NCBI GenBank assembly: GCA_018066825.1
Contig: JAGPVU010000049.1
Coordinates: forward strand, 1 to 25,316
Direction: 5' to 3'
Source of the DNA: Cycloclasticus sp.
Lineage (GTDB): Bacteria; Pseudomonadota; Gammaproteobacteria; Methylococcales; Cycloclasticaceae
DNA length: 25,316 bases
The position numbers and the translations under genes are program-made. Positions 1 to 6,915 of the stretch are shown piece by piece (within the stretch, counting starts at the first letter, position 1; each line of letters opens with the position of its first letter). The notes under the pieces were generated by a model. That model was not told where the DNA came from. It saw only the letters and a list, made by a program, of their open reading frames with translations, and did not search any database.

Positions 1-78
1 GCCGGCATTAAGCAATCGGGGCTTAACACCGAGGTGCTACATCCGGTATCATTACTGGCACAACAACTAAAGGCCTAG
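1..78 (+). CDS. C-terminal end of an unidentified protein (truncated by window edge)
   Basis: Frame 1 is open from the first base to a TAG at 76-78. It encodes 25 residues that begin AGIKQSGLNTEV and end LLAQQLKA. The stop lies 2 nt before the coq7 start, and the AAAGG that probably serves as the coq7 ribosome binding site is inside this tail, so the two genes may be cotranscribed and translationally coupled. The fragment is too short to assign to a family. Its reality rests on the open frame, the tight junction and the same strand as coq7. Confidence 0.55.
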   Translation, partial: AGIKQSGLNTEVLHPVSLLAQQLKA

Positions 79-80
79 CC

Positions 81-722
81 ATGCAAAGACAGTATTCTCC
101 TGCAGATATTTTTATCGAACACGCCGACCGTGTTTTACGCACCCTGTCCGGCCAGGCAAAAACTACTGGCAGAGATAACCCAGCAGACGCAGCTCCCGAT
201 ACCGAGTTGAGCGAAGAAGAAGCCAAATTATCCGCCCGTTTGATGCGTGTTAACCACGCCGGCGAAGTGGCTGCACAAGCTCTGTATCAAGGCCAAGCCT
301 TAACTGCGCGTAACAAGACGGTTGAAGACAAACTAAGCCAAGCGGCTGAAGAAGAAAACGATCACCTCGCTTGGTGCCGACAACGGGTACACGAACTAGG
401 CGAACAAACCAGTTTTTTTGACCCCATCTGGTACGCCGGCTCTTTAGCTATAGGTGCTACCGCCGGTCTGGCGGGTGACAAATGGAGCCTTGGCTTTTTG
501 GCTGAAACCGAAAAACAGGTCGCCGAACACATCGAACATCACCTCGACGCACTGCCCGATAACGATCAAAAAACGCGCGCCATCCTTCAACAAATGCACA
601 TCGATGAAACCCAGCACGCCACCACCGCCATCGAACACGGTGGCGTTGAATTGCCCGAACCGATTAAACAGGGTATGCAGCTTGTTTCGCGTTTGATGAC
701 CAAAAGCTCTTTTTGGCTTTAA
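81..722 (+). CDS. coq7: Coq7-type demethoxyubiquinone hydroxylase (ubiquinone biosynthesis)
   Basis: Di-iron monooxygenase that hydroxylates the quinone ring late in ubiquinone synthesis, acting as a peripheral membrane protein. The 213-residue protein has the full family ligand set: Glu62 in NHAGE, Glu92 and His95 in EENDH, Glu144 in AETEKQV, and Glu176 and His179 in DETQH. Length is normal for bacterial Coq7. It does the job that UbiF does in E. coli, as in Pseudomonas and many other proteobacteria. The ATG has AAAGG about 7-8 nt upstream. bioA follows after 6 nt, suggesting a coq7-bioA transcript. UbiK, a ubiquinone assembly factor, is encoded elsewhere in this window. Confidence 0.96.
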   Translation: MQRQYSPADIFIEHADRVLRTLSGQAKTTGRDNPADAAPDTELSEEEAKLSARLMRVNHAGEVAAQALYQGQALTARNKTVEDKLSQAAEEENDHLAWCRQRVHELGEQTSFFDPIWYAGSLAIGATAGLAGDKWSLGFLAETEKQVAEHIEHHLDALPDNDQKTRAILQQMHIDETQHATTAIEHGGVELPEPIKQGMQLVSRLMTKSSFWL

Positions 723-728
723 TCCACC

Positions 729-2021
729 ATGGATGAACAATGGCAAGCGCTTGTCGAGTTTGACAAACGCCATATCTGGCACCCGTATACCAGTCTAAGC
801 CACCCCAGCCCCATTTTTCCTGTGGTCTCTGCCGCTGGTGTTCGATTAACACTCGCCGACGGCCGCGAGTTGATCGACGGCATGTCTTCATGGTGGGCCG
901 CGGTACACGGCTACAACCACCCGGTTTTAAATGCCGCGATTGAGAACCAACTCAAGTCCATGTCACACGTTATGTTTGGCGGACTGACCCACCAGCCCGC
1001 TGTTGACCTAGCAAAACAACTGATCGACATCACCCATGATGATTTACAGCATGTGTTTTTTGCCGACTCCGGTTCCGTCGCTGTTGAAGTGGCGATTAAA
1101 ATGGCGATTCAGTACTGGGCATCTAATGGACAACCACAAAAACAACGTTTATTGACGATAAAAAACGGCTACCACGGCGACACCTTTGGCGCCATGGCGA
1201 CCTGTGACCCAGACAATGGCATGCACCACCTATTTAAAGATGTGTTAGCCCAGCATTTGTTCGCTAAAAGCCCAAATTGCCACGGCCAAGAACAAGCGGA
1301 TCAAGCCGCCATTGATGATTTTGAACAATTATTAACAAACAACCTCAGCAGCATCGCCGCGGTGATTCTTGAACCCTTAGTGCAGGGCGCAGGCGGCATG
1401 CGTTTTTATAGCACCACTTACCTCAAACGTGTGCGCGAATTGTGCGATCAGTATGGCGTATTGCTGATTTTGGATGAAATAGCCACCGGGTTTGGCCGCA
1501 CTGGCAGCTTGTTCGCCTATGAACAAGCGGACATCGCGCCAGATATTTTATGCGTCGGCAAGGCATTAACCGGCGGCTATATGAGCCTGGCCGCAACTTT
1601 ATGTTCCAGCAAAGTGGCCGATGGTATTGGCAGCGGCCAACACCCAACGTTAATGCATGGCCCAACCTTTATGGCAAATCCGTTGGCCTGCGCCGTGGCA
1701 AATGCCAGTTTAAAGCTTTTGCTAAGCTCGCCTTGGCAAACTGCGGTACACGCCATTGAAACGCAATTACAAAAAGAACTGACACCTTGTACGCAATTGA
1801 GTGCGGTAAAAGCCGTGCGCGTTCAAGGCGCTATTGGGGTTATTGAGCTGCATAATCCAGTCGACATTCACTGGATGCAACCCCGATTTGTAGAGCTCGG
1901 CGTGTGGGTACGCCCCTTCTCAAACCTCGTCTACGTGATGCCGCCCTATATTATTGGAGCATCTGATTTGTCGACACTCACGTCTGCTATTCATCAAGTG
2001 ATTTCTGAAATCAACACATGA
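729..2021 (+). CDS. bioA: Adenosylmethionine-8-amino-7-oxononanoate aminotransferase (biotin synthesis)
   Basis: PLP-dependent class III aminotransferase that converts 8-amino-7-oxononanoate (KAPA) to 7,8-diaminononanoate (DAPA) with S-adenosylmethionine as amino donor. The 430-residue length is typical. Diagnostic motifs are WHPYTS (residues 17-22), DGMSSWWAAVHGYNHP (50-65), which is the BioA substrate-site signature, LDEIATGFGRTG (248-259) with the PLP-contacting Asp249, and VGKALTGGYM, in which Lys278 is the predicted Schiff-base lysine. No other bio gene is in the window, so bioA is separated from bioBFCD here. There is no clear Shine-Dalgarno before the ATG, and translation may depend on coupling with coq7, 6 nt upstream. 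The 3' end overlaps the next gene by 4 nt (ATGA). Confidence 0.96.
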   Translation: MDEQWQALVEFDKRHIWHPYTSLSHPSPIFPVVSAAGVRLTLADGRELIDGMSSWWAAVHGYNHPVLNAAIENQLKSMSHVMFGGLTHQPAVDLAKQLIDITHDDLQHVFFADSGSVAVEVAIKMAIQYWASNGQPQKQRLLTIKNGYHGDTFGAMATCDPDNGMHHLFKDVLAQHLFAKSPNCHGQEQADQAAIDDFEQLLTNNLSSIAAVILEPLVQGAGGMRFYSTTYLKRVRELCDQYGVLLILDEIATGFGRTGSLFAYEQADIAPDILCVGKALTGGYMSLAATLCSSKVADGIGSGQHPTLMHGPTFMANPLACAVANASLKLLLSSPWQTAVHAIETQLQKELTPCTQLSAVKAVRVQGAIGVIELHNPVDIHWMQPRFVELGVWVRPFSNLVYVMPPYIIGASDLSTLTSAIHQVISEINT

Positions 2022-2878
2022 GCGAGCATAAAAAAGCGCCCCCTTTACGATCCTCTTTTACAAAAAAAACGCCCCTGCCAATAACAAAGCTAGTATCCAT
2101 TGTTTTTGCGTTAGCCATAGTCTCACCCTTGTTGTATGCAGAACGCGTACTGGACGGCGACAAATTATCTGGCATTAAAGGCATCGACGACCGGGTCTTG
2201 GTGAATGGCGCTCACAAACCCTGGCAGGCGATTGGTAAAATTTATACCGCTGATCTGGCTCTGTGCACCGGCGTGTTGATTACTCCGAATCACGTGTTGA
2301 CCGCAGCGCATTGTATTTGGAACAAAAACACCAACAGCCCCATCGACAATCAACACCTTGAATTCGTGACCGGCTATCACCGCGAACGCTTTTTAGCTGG
2401 ACGATCCGTCAGGCACGTTCGTCACTCGCCTAGATATAAATCAGACCAAAATTCAAGCGTGTCTCTACACAGCCTTACATCGGACTGGGCGATCTTAGCG
2501 CTTGAGTCAGCCATTTACAACGTCACCCCTATTCCAATAAGCTCACTCACAATGCAAGAACTAATGGCGGCCAAACAAACACTTGCAGTTATTCAAGCGG
2601 GATACAGTGGCGACAGGCCTTACATACTAACGGCCAACAAACGCTGCAAAGTAACAAAAAAGTATCATAATCAGCCATTAATTGGTCATGATTGTGACGC
2701 CACTAAAGGCGATTCTGGTTCACCTTTATTGGTAAAGATAAACGGGCAGTTTCAGCTCATCGCCATCCACGTCGGAACAGAACAGCACTCAAATGGAAGG
2801 TCCGTAGGTGTAGCCATCACGCCGCCTTTCACACCCACTAAAAGCCTAACAAGCAAAGAGCCGTCTCTGCCTTTTTAA
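2018..2878 (+). CDS. Secreted or membrane-anchored trypsin-like serine protease
   Basis: Chymotrypsin-fold (S1/V8-like) protease of 286 residues. A basic N-terminus is followed by a hydrophobic stretch at about 23-41 (LVSIVFALAIVSPLLYA), giving a signal peptide or signal anchor with an unusually long n-region. The catalytic triad is visible: His98 in LTAAHC, Asp156 in SDWAIL, and Ser233 in KGDSGSPL. Cys83/Cys99 and Cys210/Cys226 fit the two conserved disulfides beside the His and Ser. Substrate and role are unknown. The ATG overlaps the bioA stop (ATGA), so it is probably translated by coupling, an odd partner for a biotin gene. It ends 10 nt before the convergent VOC gene. No zymogen or extra C-terminal domain is recognisable. 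Confidence 0.88.
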   Translation: MSEHKKAPPLRSSFTKKTPLPITKLVSIVFALAIVSPLLYAERVLDGDKLSGIKGIDDRVLVNGAHKPWQAIGKIYTADLALCTGVLITPNHVLTAAHCIWNKNTNSPIDNQHLEFVTGYHRERFLAGRSVRHVRHSPRYKSDQNSSVSLHSLTSDWAILALESAIYNVTPIPISSLTMQELMAAKQTLAVIQAGYSGDRPYILTANKRCKVTKKYHNQPLIGHDCDATKGDSGSPLLVKINGQFQLIAIHVGTEQHSNGRSVGVAITPPFTPTKSLTSKEPSLPF

Positions 2879-2888
2879 ATTAGCTAGG

Positions 2889-3281
2889 CTACTTTCCAAC
2901 CAACGGTGGATGACAAATAATTTGTACCACCACCCCTTCCGGGTCATAACAATAAAAGCTTTTTGCGCCATCGCGGTGTTTCCTTGGAGCGGTTTTCATC
3001 TTGATTTTATGTTGCTGTAAAAAGGCGTACCAGTCATCCACGTCTTCGTCTGTGTCCAAGAAAAAGCCGATATGGTCTAGCTTCGGCGTGCCTGTTTGCT
3101 CTCCTGTCACTACGTGCAATGCTAGGTTATCATTACCTGAGGTCAGGTACACATTCTCTGCATCGGGCCGCCATTCAACGGCCATCCCCATTAACTCGAC
3201 GTAAAAGTGCTCAGCTGCCGCTAAATCTTGCACATTCAACGCTATGTGCCGTAAACCAGTGGTTGGATTAGGCCGTTTCAC
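2889..3281 (-). CDS. VOC-superfamily (glyoxalase/dioxygenase-like) protein
   Basis: 130 residues with the two-beta-alpha-beta-beta-beta repeat pattern of the vicinal oxygen chelate fold: RHIALNVQDLAAAEHFY at the N-terminus and LDHIGFFLDTDEDVDDW in the second half. Metal-ligand positions of FosA/GloA-like enzymes appear as His12 and His70, but the C-terminal acidic ligand is Gln120 (GVVVQII) where Glu is usual, so catalysis by a standard glyoxalase mechanism is uncertain. The start is GTG, with AGG six nt upstream, and it overlaps the stop of the OsmC gene by 4 nt (GTGA), so the pair is translationally coupled. Substrate unknown. A role in detoxification or thiol stress is inferred only from fold and neighbour. 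Confidence 0.85.
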   Translation of the reverse strand: MKRPNPTTGLRHIALNVQDLAAAEHFYVELMGMAVEWRPDAENVYLTSGNDNLALHVVTGEQTGTPKLDHIGFFLDTDEDVDDWYAFLQQHKIKMKTAPRKHRDGAKSFYCYDPEGVVVQIICHPPLVGK

Positions 3282-3703
3282 TCGTCACCTAAATTGACGA
3301 TTTCATAATCGTGACTAATATCTACCGCCTTACTCAACATAATAGAGGCCGAGCAATACTTCTCCGCCGATAAGTTAACCGCTCTTGCCACAGCTTTATC
3401 GGTTAACCCCTTTCCGCTAACGATAAAGTGCACGTGAATTTTGGTGAATACCGCTGGCACAGCATCCGCCCGTTCCGCTGATATTTCGGCCACACAATCG
3501 CTTACATTTTGACGCGCCTTGTCTAAGATCATCTTCACATCAAACGCGGTGCAACCACCCATGCCGATCAATAACATTTCCATCGGACGGGGCCCTAAAT
3601 TTCTACCGCCATTTTCTGGTGCGCCGTCCATTACCACGGTATGGCCGGAGCCTGATTCACCCAAAAACATGGCATTATCAACCCATTTTATTCGTACATT
3701 CAT
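3278..3703 (-). CDS. OsmC/YhfA-family protein (putative thiol peroxidase)
   Basis: 141-residue OsmC-like protein with both conserved redox cysteines: Cys51 in GMGGCTAFD and Cys117 in SAEKYCSAS. In characterised OsmC/Ohr members such cysteines reduce hydroperoxides. This one is nearer the YhfA branch, whose substrate is not settled. The ATG has an AGG-type Shine-Dalgarno about 8 nt upstream. It is divergent from the CRP-family gene across 89 nt, and an OsmC gene next to vfr is also the Pseudomonas arrangement. The VOC gene is translated from its overlapping 3' end. Confidence 0.9.
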   Translation of the reverse strand: MNVRIKWVDNAMFLGESGSGHTVVMDGAPENGGRNLGPRPMEMLLIGMGGCTAFDVKMILDKARQNVSDCVAEISAERADAVPAVFTKIHVHFIVSGKGLTDKAVARAVNLSAEKYCSASIMLSKAVDISHDYEIVNLGDE

Positions 3704-3792
3704 TATTACTACCTACGGCTATTAGTTTGCAGTCGCAAAGAATATCACAAATCAACAAATAGGCTTTTTTAAACCACGATGTAATTTCTAAA

Positions 3793-4506
3793 ATGTCTGC
3801 TACACTAAGACTCATGAGTAAACAACGGCCCATTCTCAACCTGTCTGGCATGTCTGATGAAACCTTCAGCCGGTTTATTAGTTTTTGCCACCAACGCGAG
3901 TACCCCAATAAAACGGACATCATCCAACCAGGTGATAACGCCGACACCCTGTATTATTTTATTGAAGGTTCGGCTTATGTCCGCGTTGACGAAGTCGATG
4001 GCCACGAATTTATATTAGCCAGCCTTAGTCGTGGCGACTTTATTGGTGAAGCGGGTTTTTTTGAACCCGAAGAAAAGCGCGACAAGCGCGACGTTTTTGT
4101 CCAAACCTGCTCAGTCTGCCGACTGGCGGGGATCAGTTATAGCAAGTTAAATTCTCTACTCAAAAATGAACTGAGAGAAGACAGTAACGAGATTATTATC
4201 GCCTTAGGCCGTCAATTGGCTAAGCGACTCTTACAAACCAGTCGAAAAGCCGGCCATTTGGCATTTTTAGACGTTAGTGGACGTGTCGCAAGAACCTTAA
4301 TCGACCTAAGCGAAACCCCCGAAGCGATGACCCACCCCGACGGTATGCAAATTAGAGTAACCCGTCAAGACATCGGCCGTATGGTTGGCTGCTCGCGTGA
4401 AATGGCTGGGCGTGTGTTAAAAGCAATGGGAGAAGAAGGCTTAATCAAGGTTACTGGTAAAACCATTTTGATCAAACGCGCGGCATCAAGCAATCAAGTT
4501 CTTTAG
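3793..4506 (+). CDS. CRP/FNR-family transcription regulator, Vfr/Clp-like
   Basis: 237 residues: N-terminal cyclic-nucleotide-binding beta-roll (about 20-125), a long dimerisation helix, and a C-terminal winged helix. The DNA-recognition segment CSREMAGRVLK (200-210) keeps the CRP Arg/Glu/Arg contacts, so the target is probably the TGTGA-N6-TCACA class. In the ligand pocket Gly85-Glu86, Arg99 and Thr149-Ser150 match E. coli CRP Gly71-Glu72, Arg82 and Thr127-Ser128, but Ser83 is replaced by Asp100. Xanthomonas Clp has Glu there, and much of the C-terminal half also reads like Clp. The ligand may therefore be c-di-GMP, cAMP or none. Neither possible ATG (3793 or 3814) has a good ribosome binding site; 3814 gives a more family-like N-terminus. 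The 3' end overlaps trpC by 21 nt. Confidence 0.93.
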   Translation: MSATLRLMSKQRPILNLSGMSDETFSRFISFCHQREYPNKTDIIQPGDNADTLYYFIEGSAYVRVDEVDGHEFILASLSRGDFIGEAGFFEPEEKRDKRDVFVQTCSVCRLAGISYSKLNSLLKNELREDSNEIIIALGRQLAKRLLQTSRKAGHLAFLDVSGRVARTLIDLSETPEAMTHPDGMQIRVTRQDIGRMVGCSREMAGRVLKAMGEEGLIKVTGKTILIKRAASSNQVL

Positions 4507-5289
4507 TGCCTCACCTGGGTCTTCGCAACGCATAAACGCCTCACCAATTAAGAACGTATGCACCTGATGGCGTTTTAACATCGCAATATCTTCGGCCTGA
4601 TGCAAACCACTTTCACTGACCACAATAATGTCATCTGGAATCAGTTCTAATAAATCGATCGTTGTCTGTAACGAGGTTTCAAAGGTTCGTAGGTTTCTAT
4701 TATTAATACCCACCAGCGTCAAATTTAAGCGCAAAGCGCGCTGTAACTCAACTGCGTCGTGCACTTCCACCAACACATCCATACCTAAGTCGGTTGCTAG
4801 TTGATATAAGCTGCTTAGCTGCGCATCATCTAAGGCTGCAACGATCAATAAAATACAATCGGCACCAATCGCTCGCGCTTCATAGACCTGATAAGCATCA
4901 ATAATAAAGTCCTTGCGAATAACCGGCAGGGTACACGCGGCTCTGGCTTGTTGCAGGTATTCTTCGCAGCCTTGAAAAAAATCTTTATCGGTCAGCACCG
5001 ACAAGCAACTCGCGCCACCGGCTTGATAACTGATGGCAATCTCTGCTGGTAAAAAATTTTCACGTAGCAAGCCTTTACTAGGTGATGCTTTTTTGACCTC
5101 GGCGATAACTGCCGTACCACCTGCGGCAAGCTTTTTTCGGATAGCCTTAATAAAACCACGTACCGGCGAGGCCGTTGTAATGCGCTGTTTTAACTGGTCG
5201 ATTGACACCAGTGCCGAGCGCTGCGCTATTTCTTGCCGTTTTCTCGCTAAGATTTTAGTTAATACATCGGGTGTGCTGGAATTAGTCAT
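4486..5289 (-). CDS. trpC: Indole-3-glycerol-phosphate synthase
   Basis: Fourth step of tryptophan synthesis from chorismate: CdRP to indole-3-glycerol phosphate plus CO2. The 267-residue TIM barrel is monofunctional, with no TrpF domain fused. Visible motifs are IAEVKKASPSKG (62-73), with the first catalytic Lys region, RKDFI (125-129), VEVHD (174-178), GINNRNL (194-200) and VSESG (224-228) at the phosphate site. It is the last gene of trpE-trpG-trpD-trpC and its start overlaps trpD by 8 nt. Its 3' end overlaps the convergent CRP-family gene by 21 nt, so no dedicated terminator fits between them. Confidence 0.97.
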   Translation of the reverse strand: MTNSSTPDVLTKILARKRQEIAQRSALVSIDQLKQRITTASPVRGFIKAIRKKLAAGGTAVIAEVKKASPSKGLLRENFLPAEIAISYQAGGASCLSVLTDKDFFQGCEEYLQQARAACTLPVIRKDFIIDAYQVYEARAIGADCILLIVAALDDAQLSSLYQLATDLGMDVLVEVHDAVELQRALRLNLTLVGINNRNLRTFETSLQTTIDLLELIPDDIIVVSESGLHQAEDIAMLKRHQVHTFLIGEAFMRCEDPGEALKNLIA

Positions 5290-6319
5290 TGTTATAGCTT
5301 TGTGTTTTTTCTTTTAGCGCGTTTATTTTAGTCAGTGCTGCGCCTGATTTGATCGTCGACTGCGCTAATGCCACACCCGCTTTTATACTGTCCGACACGC
5401 CACATACGTATAATGCAGCGCCTGCGTTTAAGGCTAACATATCCGCCGCCTTCTTAGCTGCTGGTGTTAACTGACTACCGAGGGCATCTGTAATTAAATC
5501 GAATGATTCAGCTGCGCTATCCACCGTTAAGCCAATAAGACTTTGACTGGCGACGCCCAGCTCTTCTGGGCTGATTGTGTATTCGCTGACAAGCCCTTCT
5601 TTTAGTTCAGCAACACGCGTGGGCGTTGCCAAGCTTATTTCATCTAAGCCATCTTGCGCGTGTACTACCAACACGCGCTCGCTACCGAGTCGCTGCATGA
5701 CCTTGGCAATGGGTTGGCACAAGGCCGCGTTAAAAACACCGATCACTTGCGCTTTAACATTCGCTGGGTTGGTCATCGGCCCAAGCATATTAAAGATCGT
5801 TCGTTGCGCCAATTCCTTGCGTGGGCCAATTGCGTGCTTCATCGCGCTATGGTGTGCCGGTGCAAACATAAAACCAATACCCACGTCGTTAATACACTCC
5901 GCCACTTGCTGCGGTGTTAAGTTTAAATTAATCCCCGCCGCTTCTAGCACATCCGCACTACCGGTGGAGCTAGAAACCGAACGATTACCGTGCTTTGCTA
6001 CCCGTCCACCCGCTGCCGCCACAATAAACGCACTGGCGGTAGATACATTAAACAAATCCGAACCGTCACCACCGGTGCCACAAGTATCCACTAGAAAGTC
6101 GCCGCTGATGATAACCTTGCTCGCCAGCTCGCGCATTACAATCGCCGCACCTTCAATTTCATCGAGCGATTCGCCTTTCATTCGAAGTGCGACTAAAAAG
6201 CCCCCTATTTGTGCCTGCGTTGCCTCACCCGACATGATTTGTCGCATCACCTCAATCATCTCAGCCGTACTGAGGTCTTGATGATTAATGTTCACCTCAA
6301 GCGCTTGTTTAATGTCCAT
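5282..6319 (-). CDS. trpD: Anthranilate phosphoribosyltransferase
   Basis: Transfers phosphoribose from PRPP to anthranilate in tryptophan synthesis. The 345-residue length is typical of stand-alone TrpD. The PRPP-binding motif DTCGTGGDG is at 78-86, and KHGNRSVSSSTGSADVLEA (109-127) forms the pyrophosphate and anthranilate site. It is separate from TrpG, as in Pseudomonas and unlike the TrpGD fusion of E. coli. An AAGG Shine-Dalgarno lies 7 nt before the ATG, inside the trpG tail. It starts 2 nt after the trpG stop and overlaps trpC by 8 nt. Confidence 0.97.
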   Translation of the reverse strand: MDIKQALEVNINHQDLSTAEMIEVMRQIMSGEATQAQIGGFLVALRMKGESLDEIEGAAIVMRELASKVIISGDFLVDTCGTGGDGSDLFNVSTASAFIVAAAGGRVAKHGNRSVSSSTGSADVLEAAGINLNLTPQQVAECINDVGIGFMFAPAHHSAMKHAIGPRKELAQRTIFNMLGPMTNPANVKAQVIGVFNAALCQPIAKVMQRLGSERVLVVHAQDGLDEISLATPTRVAELKEGLVSEYTISPEELGVASQSLIGLTVDSAAESFDLITDALGSQLTPAAKKAADMLALNAGAALYVCGVSDSIKAGVALAQSTIKSGAALTKINALKEKTQSYNND

Positions 6320-6321
6320 GC

Positions 6322-6915
6322 TTAAGCCTTATTTAAAAAGTTTTTGAGCAAGTCGTGCCCGTGCTCGGTCAAAATTGACTCGGGGTGGAACTGCACCCCT
6401 TCGATATCTAACTCACGGTGCCGTAGCCCCATAATTTCGTCCATCTGACCGTCTGCAGTTTGCGTCCACGCGGTGATTTCCAAGCAATCCGGTAAGGTTT
6501 CGTTTTCTACCACTAATGAATGATAACGGGTGGCTTTAAACGGATTGCTTAAACCCTTAAATACCCCTTGTTCACCGTGGTGCATATCCGAGGTCTTGCC
6601 GTGCATAATTTGTTTCGCGTGCACCACCTTTCCGCCAAACACTTCACCAATACTTTGATGCCCTAGGCAGACGCCTAAAATCGGAATCTGACCAGCCAAT
6701 TGCTTAATCAATTGCATCGAAATGCCCGCTTGTTTTGGGGTACAGGGACCGGGAGAAATAACCAATTTATCGGCTTGCAGACGAATAACCTCATCCACAC
6801 TCATCTGATCGTTACGCACCACGTGCACATCGGCACCCAGTTCAGCAAAGTATTGCACCAAGTTGTAGGTAAACGAGTCGTAGTTATCGATCATCACCAA
6901 TTTATTTGCAGCCAT
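6322..6915 (-). CDS. trpG: Anthranilate synthase component II (glutamine amidotransferase)
   Basis: Class I glutamine amidotransferase that supplies ammonia to TrpE. 197 residues with the triad Cys83 (GVCLGHQS), His177 and Glu179 (QFHPES). The oxyanion-loop region SPGPCTP is at 54-60. Its ATG shares one base with the trpE stop (TAATG), a classic coupled junction that would keep the two subunits stoichiometric. Some family members also serve PabB. No pabB is in the window, so a dual role can be neither supported nor excluded. Confidence 0.96.
   Translation of the reverse strand: MAANKLVMIDNYDSFTYNLVQYFAELGADVHVVRNDQMSVDEVIRLQADKLVISPGPCTPKQAGISMQLIKQLAGQIPILGVCLGHQSIGEVFGGKVVHAKQIMHGKTSDMHHGEQGVFKGLSNPFKATRYHSLVVENETLPDCLEITAWTQTADGQMDEIMGLRHRELDIEGVQFHPESILTEHGHDLLKNFLNKA

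Noticed and set aside
444..782. A 112-codon frame on the - strand across the coq7-bioA junction
   Set aside because: It overlaps the well-supported coq7 3' end and bioA start, with no recognisable domain or ribosome binding site.
3730..3760. Possible CRP autoregulatory box upstream of the CRP-family gene (ATCACA)
   Set aside because: Only the right half-site is present; the left half at the proper N6 spacing (CGCAA) matches TGTGA poorly.
3801..3806. Extended -10-like TGCTACACT just before the 3814 ATG, suggesting a leaderless regulator mRNA
   Set aside because: The -35 position is unlike TTGACA and the element overlaps the longer reading frame, so the match is too weak to call.
5577..6281. 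A 234-codon open frame on the + strand
   Set aside because: It is entirely antisense to trpD, whose motifs are unmistakable; the residue composition is that of a codon shadow and no ribosome binding site precedes it.
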